Below are positions 1 to 11,198 of a DNA stretch of 41,510 nt, piece by piece. The DNA comes from Limisphaerales bacterium (GTDB taxonomy: Bacteria; Verrucomicrobiota; Verrucomicrobiia; Limisphaerales; UBA11358). The stretch covers positions 1-41,510 of the forward strand of contig PLYV01000302.1 in NCBI GenBank assembly GCA_003151855.1, read 5' to 3'. Numbering within the stretch: the first letter of the stretch is position 1; each line of letters starts with the position of its first letter. The position numbers and the translations under genes were made by a program. A model generated the notes under the pieces. The model searched no databases. It was not told the DNA's origin and worked only from the letters and a program-made list of their open reading frames with translations.

Positions 1-1015
<1,015 letters not shown>

Positions 1016-1338
1016 GATGTCCTCCTCAGGCCCGCTTCACCGCTATCAAGAGGGAGCCGAGCCGAAGACTCGTATCAGGAGAGCTCCTGCCACCTGCCTA
1101 GCGAAATCCGATGACTCTTTCGCAACTTTTCGAGAAAAATCCCCGGTATTCTTTAGGGCGATAGGGGCTCGCTCGCCGCAATGCCGCCGTCATGCCGTTG
1201 ATTGGCTCGAACGGCGGCGAATAACCTTGGACCTCGCCGAACTCCGCTTGGCGCAACCCTCGCTCACAATTCCCAGGATGACGTGCCGTGAAAGATGCGA
1301 AGCTCATCGCTTGAAGCCTGAGGGTGACCGCTTACCCC
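1016..1338. other. Intergenic region between divergent genes
   Basis: About 320 bases lie between the sulfatase start and the DUF4239 start, and promoters for both must be here. I see no convincing -35/-10 pair. The only clear structure is a perfect 8-base inverted repeat, GCCGCCGT at 1183-1190 and ACGGCGGC at 1211-1218, with a 20-base loop. It is not followed by a T-run, so a terminator is unlikely. It could be an operator or chance in GC-rich DNA. Reading frames crossing this stretch show no recognisable protein. Confidence 0.5.
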
Positions 1339-2175
1339 ATGATCCTGATTCGGTTAATGAACGAGATGCCGCTGTGGTTGACCGTGATCATAGTCGTCGC
1401 GGTCGCCGAGCTTTACAGCGTCGGACTCATGCTTTTGTGCCGCCTCACTTGGGGCGGCGACCGCTTAAGCCTTAATAATGAGGTCGCCGGATTCAAGTTC
1501 TCGGTCATCGGCGTGCTGTACGCGGTCCTGCTCGGCTTCGTCGTCATCGCCGTCTGGGAAGACTACCGCAACACCGAAACCGCGGTCCGCAACGAGGCGA
1601 AAGCCATCGCCGATCTCACGCAAATCTCCTACGCCCTCCCGCAATCGGGCGGCAGTGGCATCCGCGCGCCTCTCGTTGACTATGCGGAAGAAGTGCGGCG
1701 CTCGGAATGGCCGGCCATGGCGCAAGGAGTTCCAAGCGAGAAGGCAACCCATGCCCTTGCACATTTGAGCGAAGCTATCTTCGACTTGCAGATCGAGCAG
1801 CTGCGCGATCTGGCGCTCTATCAGCAAGCCCTCCGCTTACTTGGGGTGATCGAGGACAATCGCAACGAACGGCTGGACAGCGCCGACGGCTCGGTGCCGA
1901 GCATCCTGTGGCTCGTGCTGATCGCGGGCGGCATGATCACGCTCGGCTATCCGGCGTTTTTCGGAAGCTCGAACCTCGTTGCGCAGACATTGATGACGGC
2001 CACGCTCGCCGCGCTGGTTGCACTTGCTCTGCTTCCGGCCGTGATCCTCGATTTCCCTTTCACCGGAGACGTCACGATCTCGTCGGCACCCTTCGATCAA
2101 GCCTTGCACCAAATGCCGCCGCATCTGAAGGGACATCCGCCGCCGGAAAGCGGAAGCCCGCCGCCGCAGCCCTGA
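1339..2175 (+). CDS. DUF4239 (bestrophin-like domain) membrane protein
   Basis: A 278-residue membrane protein of the DUF4239 family, seen in many Alphaproteobacteria and without an established biochemical role. It has an N-terminal membrane segment (WLTVIIVVAVAELYSVGLML), a second at about residues 50-70 (FSVIGVLYAVLLGFVVIAVW) followed by the family's typical EDYRNTETAVRNEA block, a soluble middle, and two more hydrophobic segments near the C-terminus. The Pro-rich tail is probably cytoplasmic. The start is uncertain: an in-frame GTG at 1324 and ATGs at 1357 and 1366 are alternatives. I chose ATG 1339 because an AGGGT lies upstream and it keeps a short positive N-terminus. The gene ends 33 bases from the convergent MEDS gene. 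Confidence 0.82.
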   Translation: MILIRLMNEMPLWLTVIIVVAVAELYSVGLMLLCRLTWGGDRLSLNNEVAGFKFSVIGVLYAVLLGFVVIAVWEDYRNTETAVRNEAKAIADLTQISYALPQSGGSGIRAPLVDYAEEVRRSEWPAMAQGVPSEKATHALAHLSEAIFDLQIEQLRDLALYQQALRLLGVIEDNRNERLDSADGSVPSILWLVLIAGGMITLGYPAFFGSSNLVAQTLMTATLAALVALALLPAVILDFPFTGDVTISSAPFDQALHQMPPHLKGHPPPESGSPPPQP

Positions 2176-2208
2176 GGCGACGTCGACTATGCTGCCGGCG
2201 CGCCGTCG

Positions 2209-2844
2209 CTAGTGGGCGTGGGCCTCACGGCCACGCAGCTCCAGCAGGAACTCGTCCGGGGGAACATAGAACGGGTTCTCGCGCATGAGACCTCCGACGA
2301 TCACCTGCGGATGCGTGCGCAAAATATCCGTGATCACGGAGCCGCTGAACCGCGTCACATCGTAGGCGCAAACGGCGGCGGCGTCGTAGTTCGGCAGGAT
2401 GTAGTTCAGGCGCGACTCATATTCGACGAGGTCGTGCACGCCGGGAGTATCCTCGAGCGCCCATTCCATATTCGCCCACAGGCGGGTCACGCCGGTCCCG
2501 CGCCGAGCGCCGGCGGTGGCGATCTCCTCGAGCAGGCCGATCATGGCGTATTGATCGAAGTGCCCAGGCCGCAAATGCGTGCTTTCCCACGTCCGCACAT
2601 CGAGCTGACCGCTCTGCATGGCGGCAGCGGTATTGATGCCGCTTGCCACTAGCCGTTGCATGCGCTCGGCGCGTTGGTGCTTATCGATGATCTCAACAGC
2701 ACGATCGCCCGCGTCGAGGCCCTCCTTGATGAAGGGGACCATGACGTCATACTCGTCGTCGCGGTTGTGGAAAAAGGCGCAGACATGACACCGGCAATCC
2801 AGGACCGATCCCGCTAGCCGCACCGCTCTACTGGCTTCAGCCAT
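2209..2844 (-). CDS. MEDS-domain (DcmR-type sensory) protein
   Basis: A 211-residue protein consisting almost entirely of one MEDS domain (methanogen/methylotroph, DcmR sensory). Recognisable blocks are HVCAFFHNRDDEYDVMVPFI near the start, the GLDAGDRAVEIID segment and a C-terminal HPQVIVGG. In known proteins this domain is joined to a DNA-binding or kinase output, but no output domain is visible here, so the protein would have to act through a partner. The longer frame opening at 2937 is less likely: the ATG at 2844 has an AAGGATGAAG ribosome-binding site and starts just before the domain. A CRCHVC cluster precedes the domain and could bind metal, which is only a guess. Confidence 0.87.
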   Translation of the reverse strand: MAEASRAVRLAGSVLDCRCHVCAFFHNRDDEYDVMVPFIKEGLDAGDRAVEIIDKHQRAERMQRLVASGINTAAAMQSGQLDVRTWESTHLRPGHFDQYAMIGLLEEIATAGARRGTGVTRLWANMEWALEDTPGVHDLVEYESRLNYILPNYDAAAVCAYDVTRFSGSVITDILRTHPQVIVGGLMRENPFYVPPDEFLLELRGREAHAH

Positions 2845-3138
2845 GTCTTCATCCTTCACGCGAAGAGCAGAGGGGACGTCACGTTTTGCGACGCGATTTG
2901 CACGCTGGCGTACGAATCGGGGGCGGGCGCCAAACATTCAGCGACAGTGCGCCGAAAAGCCCGTGGTCGATACTTCACACCAAGGGACGTTGGCGCAATC
3001 ATAAATTTGAGGCCGAGCTTGCGGATGCGTTGTCGCAGTGCGGGCCTCAGCGATGGGAGGGCGGCACGAGGGCGCTTCGGGCGGGGTCGTTGCGGATAGG
3101 CCATTGCGGCGGCGCCGTTTGCGAGTCATTCATAGAGG
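2845..3138. other. Intergenic region, nothing recognised
   Basis: About 290 bases between the divergent MEDS and SelT/W/H-like genes. Short frames on both strands show no family resemblance, and I see no terminator hairpin, RNA gene or convincing promoter. An AT-richer patch around 2998-3010 may be part of the promoter for the gene at 3139. Confidence 0.4.
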
Positions 3139-3429
3139 GTGCTTCGGCCCAACGTCTCCATCACCTATTGCTGGCTGTGCGGGTGGCTGCTCAGGGCCAG
3201 CTGGATGGCGCAGGAGCTGCTCACCACTTTCGCCGATGAGCTCGGCTCGGTCACGCTGGTGCCAGACAAGACCGGCGGCGTGTTCGAGGTGCGGCTGGAC
3301 GACAAGCTTCTCTGGTCGCGCAAGGAGCACGGCCGCTTCCCCGACATCAAGGAGCTGAAGCAGATCGTGAGAGACGAGATCGCGCCCGAGCGGGACCTCG
3401 GCCATAGCGACGCCAAGCCCGCGGGCTAG
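3139..3429 (+). CDS. SelT/SelW/SelH family (Rdx-type) thioredoxin-fold protein
   Basis: A 96-residue thioredoxin-fold protein of the Rdx family, which includes animal selenoproteins W, T and H. Visible features are the N-terminal beta strand with YCWLCGW, where a CxxC pair takes the place of the CxxU of selenoproteins. It is followed by LLRASWMAQELLTTF, the strand GGVFEVRLDDKLLWSRKEHGRFPD (first twenty residues suffice to recognise the family) and a helix KELKQIVRDEI. Bacterial members are small cytosolic proteins of unproven redox function. The start is a GTG at 3139 with a GAGG immediately upstream, which is rather close, so the true start could differ by a few codons. Confidence 0.88.
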   Translation: MLRPNVSITYCWLCGWLLRASWMAQELLTTFADELGSVTLVPDKTGGVFEVRLDDKLLWSRKEHGRFPDIKELKQIVRDEIAPERDLGHSDAKPAG

Positions 3430-3519
3430 GCTTCATTGCGGATGCCCCTGGTAGGGAAGGGCCGGCTCTGATACATGTGCTGACACCGGTCGTCAGGAAA
3501 GCGAAGGAAAAGCAAGCAC

Positions 3520-3852
3520 ATGGCTGAGCCCGTCGTCGTCAACATCCCCCATCGGCTTGGCAAGCAGGAGGCCATCCGCCGCCTGCGAGCGGGCTTCGGC
3601 AATGTCCGCTCAACCTTCGGCGAGAAATTCGTGGTGCTGAAGGACGAATGGGCGGGCGACCACCTCGATTTCCAGGCGAGCCTGCTCGGCCAAAGTACCA
3701 CCGGCACGGTGGACGTGGCCGAGGACCATGTGCGGCTCGAGGTGCAGCTGCCCTGGATGCTGGCCATGTTCGCCAACAAGGCCAAGGCGCTGGTGCAGAA
3801 GCAGGGCAAGCTCATGCTGGAGAAGCCGACGAAGCCCTCGAGGCCGGCGTAA
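3520..3852 (+). CDS. Polyhydroxyalkanoate granule/system family protein
   Basis: A 110-residue protein matching the polyhydroxyalkanoic acid system family, a small group found in PHA-producing Proteobacteria and thought to be granule-associated or regulatory. It begins MAEPVVVNIPHRLGKQEA. The middle holds the conserved antiparallel strands with GTVDVAEDHVRLEVQLPWML, and the Lys-rich tail is basic. A good ribosome-binding site (GAAGGA) precedes the ATG by about ten bases. No PHA synthase or depolymerase lies nearby, so the link to storage metabolism rests on the family alone. The gene converges with the GreB-like gene across a palindromic repeat. Confidence 0.86.
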   Translation: MAEPVVVNIPHRLGKQEAIRRLRAGFGNVRSTFGEKFVVLKDEWAGDHLDFQASLLGQSTTGTVDVAEDHVRLEVQLPWMLAMFANKAKALVQKQGKLMLEKPTKPSRPA

Positions 3853-3853
3853 T

Positions 3854-3906
3854 CCGTCATCCTTCGAGACTCGGCGGCGATGGCGCCTCGCGCCTCTGGA
3901 TGACAA
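3854..3906. repeat. Intergenic palindrome of the Rhizobiales interspersed type
   Basis: An imperfect palindrome with perfect outer arms GTCATCC (3856-3862) and GGATGAC (3898-3904) and an inner TTCGAGA side. This resembles the TCATCCTTCGAGAC...GGATGA repeats scattered between genes in Bradyrhizobium-like genomes. It sits between two convergent genes, where it may also serve as a bidirectional terminator. Family assignment is from memory of the motif. Confidence 0.6.
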
Positions 3907-3912
3907 GTCCTA

Positions 3913-4377
3913 TTAGCTGATCTCGACGATCTCCGCATCGGCGGTGCCGGCCTGTACCGTGTCGCCGACCTGCTTGCCCATCAGCGCCTGGGCCACGGGC
4001 GACACATAAGACAGGGTGCCTTGCGAGGGTTCCGCCTCGTCCTCGCCGACGATGCGGTAGGTCTGGCGGCGGCCGTCCTCGCGCAGGATCGTCACCGTCG
4101 AACCGAAATGCACTTCCACGGCGTCGCTCGGCGGCTCCATGACTTGGGCGGTTGCTCGGCGCGAGATCCAATAGCGCAGATCCCGGTTGATCTTGGCGAG
4201 CTTTGGCCTGTCCTCGGCCTCATGCGCTGCCGCGTGCTCTTGGTGCACGCGTGCCAATTCGGCCTCGATCAGCTCAAGCCCTTTGGGCGTGACGAGGTTA
4301 TGCGGCGACACCGGCCGGTCGGGCAGGTCGTCATAGACCTCGCCCGCATCGGTCTCCTTGGTGAAGGCCTTGCTCAT
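3913..4377 (-). CDS. GreA/GreB family transcription elongation factor
   Basis: A 154-residue protein starting MSKAFTKE, the usual GreB opening. It has an N-terminal coiled-coil arm (VTPKGLELIEAELARVHQEH through RDLRYWISRRATAQV) and the C-terminal Gre domain, with VEVHFGSTVTILREDG, TYRIVGEDEAEPSQGTLSYV, SPVAQALMGKQVGDTV and the terminal strand AEIVEIS. Such factors insert the coiled-coil tip into the RNA polymerase secondary channel and stimulate cleavage of backtracked RNA. Whether this is true GreB or one of the shorter rhizobial Gre-like paralogs cannot be decided here. ATG 4377 follows a CAGAAG ribosome-binding site. Confidence 0.88.
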   Translation of the reverse strand: MSKAFTKETDAGEVYDDLPDRPVSPHNLVTPKGLELIEAELARVHQEHAAAHEAEDRPKLAKINRDLRYWISRRATAQVMEPPSDAVEVHFGSTVTILREDGRRQTYRIVGEDEAEPSQGTLSYVSPVAQALMGKQVGDTVQAGTADAEIVEIS

Positions 4378-4435
4378 CTTCTGAATATAGCACGGCCGAA
4401 CCCTAGATTGTGGGCCGTGTCGCGTGAGGCGTCAC

Positions 4436-4668
4436 GCCGGCCTCGGGCTAAAGTGGGCCCAGCTGGGGCTCGCCGAAGGCCGCAGCATGGAGGCGCAGCT
4501 TGCGATTCAGCTCACCGGTCTCATCGTGGTTTTGCTATGGTCGGCGGCGGTGAGCTTCGTCCTCGCCAAGCAGGTGCGGGCGGTCACGGGTCTTAAGGCC
4601 GGCTGCCCGCGACCGAGGAGCAAGGCCTCGATCTCAGGATCCACGGCGAGCGCGGCGACAATATGTAA
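4436..4668 (+). pseudogene. amt: Ammonium transporter (Amt) C-terminal remnant, frameshifted
   Basis: Only the last ~75 codons of an Amt transporter are visible. The first part (LGLAEGRSMEAQLAIQL, then IVVLLWSAAVSFVLAKQV) matches the last membrane helix. Just after TGLKAG, near position 4600, the frame must drop back by one base to continue as LPATEEQGLDLRIHGERG and end at TAA 4666-4668. That tail is the conserved cytoplasmic Amt end, which in intact proteins contacts GlnK. Everything upstream (over 300 residues) is missing and replaced by unrelated sequence. The stop lies 17 bases before the broken glnK start, the normal spacing of an amt-glnK operon. I conclude a truncated, frameshifted relic; local sequence error could explain the frameshift but not the missing 5' part. 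Confidence 0.78.
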
Positions 4669-7271
<2,603 letters not shown>

Positions 7272-7282
<11 letters not shown>

Positions 7283-9119
7283 GGGCTACTCCTCGGCTTT
7301 CGAGGGTAAGGCGGCAAACGACGGACCAGGGCGGCAATGTGGCCTGTGCGAGAGCAGAGGCGGCACCGTCTGGGTGCTCGAAGACGAGGGTTCCGTCCTT
7401 GTGTGCTGGGAGGGATGCCTCGCTGCCGGCGAGATTGGCCGCGACCGCAAGCGACCCGCTGTCCCTTAGCTGCCAGCTCACGCTGAAGGCCCCGCCATTC
7501 AGAGCCTCGACCTTGCCCGCATGGCCGCCGAGGCTGCCAAGCTGGGGCACGATGTGTTCTCGCCGCGCCGCGAGCAGGCGCTTGATCAGGGAGAGGCGGG
7601 CCGCGCGCTCGGCCGGGTCGGCGCCATCGAGATCGAGGCGCGAGGCGGCGAAGGTCGCAAGGCTGTTCGGGTCGGGAATGGCATCGTGCGCGAAAGCCTC
7701 GGCAAAGACTTTCGAGCGACGAAACTCTTCCCTCCGTCCCGTGCGCACGGCCTCGGCGAGCTCGGTCTCGAAGTCGGTGAAGAACTGGAACGGCCCCCGC
7801 TCGCCATATTCTTCCCCCATGAACAACAGAGGGATTTGCGGGGAGAGCAGGAGAAGGGCGAGCGCCGCTTCGTTGGCCTCGGGCCGGGTCAGGCTCGCGA
7901 TTCGCTCGCCGAAGGCGCGGTTGCCGGCCTGGTCGTGGTTCTGCAGGAAGTTGATGAAGGCTGTGGGCGGCAGGTGAGCCGAGGGATCGCCGCGGTTGCG
8001 TCCACCCCGATAGGCCGAAGGCTCGCCCTGATAGCCGAAGCCCGTGGCAAGCGTGTCGGCCACGCGCTTTGCCGGCACGTCGGCATAGTCCTGATAATAG
8101 CCATCGCACTCGCCGGTGATGAGCGCGTGCACGGCGTGATGCCAGTCGTCGTTCCATTCGGCGGTGAAGAGAAGCGGCCGGCCTTTCTCGTCAAATTCGA
8201 GCAGGCTCGTCGAATTGTAGTCGTCTTCGCTGGTGAGATGCACATGGCGGTCCGGGAAGCGGTCACGCACCTGCCGCGCGATCTCGGCCAAGATCGGCTC
8301 CTCGGACCCATCCTCGATGTGGTCGATGGCGTCGAAGCGCAGGCCGTCGAAGCGGAACTCCTTCAGCCAATAAAGCACGTTGTGCAGGAAGAAGTCGCGC
8401 ACCGGCCTCTGCATAAAGGCGATGGCCGCACCCCAGGGGGTGTTGCGCCGGGCGTCGAAGAACTGCGGCGCGATGAGTGGCAGATAATTCCCATCGGGGC
8501 CGAAATGATTATAGACCACGTCGAGCAGCACCATCAGCCCGCGTGCATGCGCCGCATCGATCAGGCTCTTCAGTCCCTCGGGTCCGCCATAGGCGATGTG
8601 TGGCGCAAACATGAGCACCCCGTCATAGCCCCAACCGCGATTGCCCGCGAACTGCGCCACCGGCATCAGCTCGATGGCGGTGATGCCGAGGTCGGCGAGG
8701 CGATCGAGCTCTCGGGCAATGCCGTCGAAGGTGCCGTCGCCAGAGAAGGTGCCCGGGTGCAGCTCGTAGATGACCGCCTCGTGCCAAGGCCGGCCCGTCC
8801 AGCCGGGCGTCTGCCAGGCAAATCCGCGCGGATCGACCAGCCGGCTCGGCCCGTGCACGTCGCCCAGTTGCGCGCGGGCTGCCGGGTCGGGCACGCACAT
8901 GCCGTCGGCGAGCACGAAGCGATAGCCTTGGCCAATCGCGACGGCGTCGGTCAGGAGTTCGAACCAGCCGTCGCCCACCTTCTGCATGGGCAGCGTCGCG
9001 CCCGTTTGTGCAACCGCCAGCGCGACGCTGGTTTGCGTCGGCGCCCATAGTCGGAAGCGGGCGCCGCCGTTCCCGACCTCGGCGCCGAACGGCATCTGAT
9101 GGGCGAAGCGGGAGCGCAT
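7272..9119 (-). CDS. treZ: Malto-oligosyltrehalose trehalohydrolase (GH13)
   Basis: A 615-residue GH13 enzyme that cuts the alpha-1,4 bond next to the terminal trehalose of maltooligosyl-trehalose, releasing trehalose. An N-terminal immunoglobulin-like domain (MPFGAEVGNGGARFRLWAPT) precedes the barrel. Catalytic residues are Asp263 (GLRFDAIDHI), Glu298 (LTSEDDYNS) and Asp396 (FLQNHDQAGNRAFG). The family block HPGTFSGDGTFDG is present, which separates TreZ from branching enzymes. ATG 9119 is chosen over the longer frame to 9233 because it shares one base with the glgX stop (TGATG) and begins just before the conserved domain. Its usual partner TreY (maltooligosyl-trehalose synthase) is not in the window. 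Confidence 0.95.
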
Positions 9120-11194
9120 CAATCGGTCCGCTCGAGCAGCAGGAGCCCGCGTCCTGGGATCGTGGCCTTGCCAATGGCAATCGGCGCCTCCGGCCGCACT
9201 AGGCCGTTCGCAGAATCGCAGAGAAGCCGCCACCGCAAATGCCGCCTGCCGAAGAAAGGGAAGATAAACTCAATCGGTTCGGCGTCGCTGTTGAATAAGA
9301 GGAGCAGAATCTTCCGATCCCCGGCCAGTGAGAGGCCAACGCATTTGGCGACCGGGTCCTCCCAATGCTCGGCGCGCTTCTCCTCGCCGTCGGGCTTGAA
9401 CCACGCCACGTTCTTGAGTCGGGGCGCGATTGGCTCCCCGTGCAAGAAGCGCGAACAGCGCAAGAGCGGCAGCTCTGCTCTCAACTTGGTAACGCCGCGC
9501 ACGAATTCGAGGAAGGCGGCGTCGCGGTCGCCCAGATCGGTCCAACGCATCCAAGAGATCTCGTTGTCTTGGCAGAAGGCGTTATTGTTGCCGCCTTGGG
9601 TCCGCCCGAGCTCGTCGCCCATTTGCAGCATCGGCGTGCCTTGGCTGAACAGAAGGCTCGCCACAAAAGCGCGGCCCAAGCGATCGCGAAGGTCAAGGAC
9701 GGCGGGGTCGTCGGTGGGCCCTTCGACGCCGCAATTCCAGCTGCGATTGTCGTCGTGACCGTCCTGATTGTCCTCTTTATTGGCCTCGTTGTGCTTGTCG
9801 TTATAGGAGACGAGGTCGCGCAGCGTAAAACCATCATGGGCCGCGATGAAGTTGATGCTCGTCCACGGCCGCCGGCCGCGATTGTCGTAGATGTCGGCAG
9901 AGCCAGACACGCGCCGGCCCAGGGCCGGCAACATCCCCATATCGACCTTCCAATAGGAGCGGAGATCGTCGCGAAACCGATCATTCCATTCCGCCCAGCC
10001 GGGCGGGAAGCCGCCGACCTGGTAACCGTCCTCGCCCAGGTCCCAAGGTTCGGCGATGAGCTTGATCTTACTCAAAACCGGATCCTGGCCGATCGCGTCG
10101 AGGAAGGACGAGCTCGGGTCGAAGGCGGTAGTGTCGCGGGCGAGCGTGGTGGCGAGGTCGAATCTAAAGCCGTCGACGCCGCAAGCCTCAACCCAGTATC
10201 GGAGGGAATCCATCACGAGCTGCAGCACGCGGGGATGGCCGATATTGAGCGTGTTGCCGCAGCCGGTCGCGTCGTAATAGCGCCGTGGATCCTCATCAAG
10301 CTTGTAATAGGATGCGTTGTCGATGCCGCGGAAGGAGAGTGTAGGGCCCAGTTCGTTGCCCTCGGCAGTGTGGTTGTAGACCACATCGAGCAGAACCTCG
10401 ATGCCGGCATTATGCAACGCGTCCACCATCTCTTTGAACTCCTCGACGCCGGAGCCTTGAGACAGATAGCGCTGCGCGGCCGCAAAGAAGCCAACGCTGT
10501 TGTAGCCCCAATAGTTGCTGAGACCCTGCTCCACCAAATGGCGGTCGTCGATAAAGGCGTGCACGGGCAGGAGCTCGATGGCGGTGACGCCGAGCTTGAC
10601 CAGATGCTCGATCATTGCGGGGTTGCCGATGCCGCCAAAGGTGCCGCGCAGGGGCTCGGGCACCTCGGGGTGGAGGGCGGTCAGCCCCTTCACATGCGCC
10701 TCATAGATGACAGTTCGATGCCACGGCACGTTGGGGCGCGCCCGTTTTAGCCCGGCGCTCTCGCCCACCACCACGCATTTCGGCATGTAGGGGGCGCTGT
10801 CCCGCTCGTCCACCGCGAGGTCGGCAGCGCGCTTCGACCCGATCTGGTAGCCGAACAGCGCGTCGTCCCAGCGGAGCTGCCCCTTATGGAGCCGCGCATA
10901 AGGGTCGAGCAGGAGCTTGTGAGGGTTGAACCGGTGGCCTGCGCGCGGGTCGTAGGGCCCGTGCACGCGATATCCATAGAGCTGGCCAGGCTCCAGACCG
11001 GAGACATAGCCGTGCCAGACCTCGTTGGTATATTCGGGCAGCGTCAGCCGCATCGTCTCGCGGCCGTGGGCCTCGTCGAACAGACACAGCTCGACGCGCG
11101 TCGCGTTGGCCGAGAACAGCGCAAAGTTCACGCCACGGCCGTCGAAGCTCGCGCCGAGCGACCAAGGCGCGCCGGGCCCAAGGCGCAGATCCAT
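9119..11194 (-). CDS. glgX: Glycogen debranching enzyme (GlgX-type, GH13)
   Basis: A 691-residue GlgX/isoamylase-type enzyme that hydrolyses alpha-1,6 branch points of glycogen limit dextrins. It has an N-terminal carbohydrate-binding beta domain (LGASFDGRGVNFALFSANAT), then the barrel with YEAHVKGLT, and catalytic Asp346 (VDGFRFDLATTLARD), Glu382 (KLIAEPWDLG) and Asp454 (AAHDGFTLRDLVSYNDKHN). Length is normal for the family. The ATG at 11194 lies four bases after the glgB stop, and the gene ends overlapping treZ by one base. It belongs fully to the alphaproteobacterial part of the window. Confidence 0.97.
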   Translation of the reverse strand: MDLRLGPGAPWSLGASFDGRGVNFALFSANATRVELCLFDEAHGRETMRLTLPEYTNEVWHGYVSGLEPGQLYGYRVHGPYDPRAGHRFNPHKLLLDPYARLHKGQLRWDDALFGYQIGSKRAADLAVDERDSAPYMPKCVVVGESAGLKRARPNVPWHRTVIYEAHVKGLTALHPEVPEPLRGTFGGIGNPAMIEHLVKLGVTAIELLPVHAFIDDRHLVEQGLSNYWGYNSVGFFAAAQRYLSQGSGVEEFKEMVDALHNAGIEVLLDVVYNHTAEGNELGPTLSFRGIDNASYYKLDEDPRRYYDATGCGNTLNIGHPRVLQLVMDSLRYWVEACGVDGFRFDLATTLARDTTAFDPSSSFLDAIGQDPVLSKIKLIAEPWDLGEDGYQVGGFPPGWAEWNDRFRDDLRSYWKVDMGMLPALGRRVSGSADIYDNRGRRPWTSINFIAAHDGFTLRDLVSYNDKHNEANKEDNQDGHDDNRSWNCGVEGPTDDPAVLDLRDRLGRAFVASLLFSQGTPMLQMGDELGRTQGGNNNAFCQDNEISWMRWTDLGDRDAAFLEFVRGVTKLRAELPLLRCSRFLHGEPIAPRLKNVAWFKPDGEEKRAEHWEDPVAKCVGLSLAGDRKILLLLFNSDAEPIEFIFPFFGRRHLRWRLLCDSANGLVRPEAPIAIGKATIPGRGLLLLERTD

Positions 11195-11198
11195 GCCT

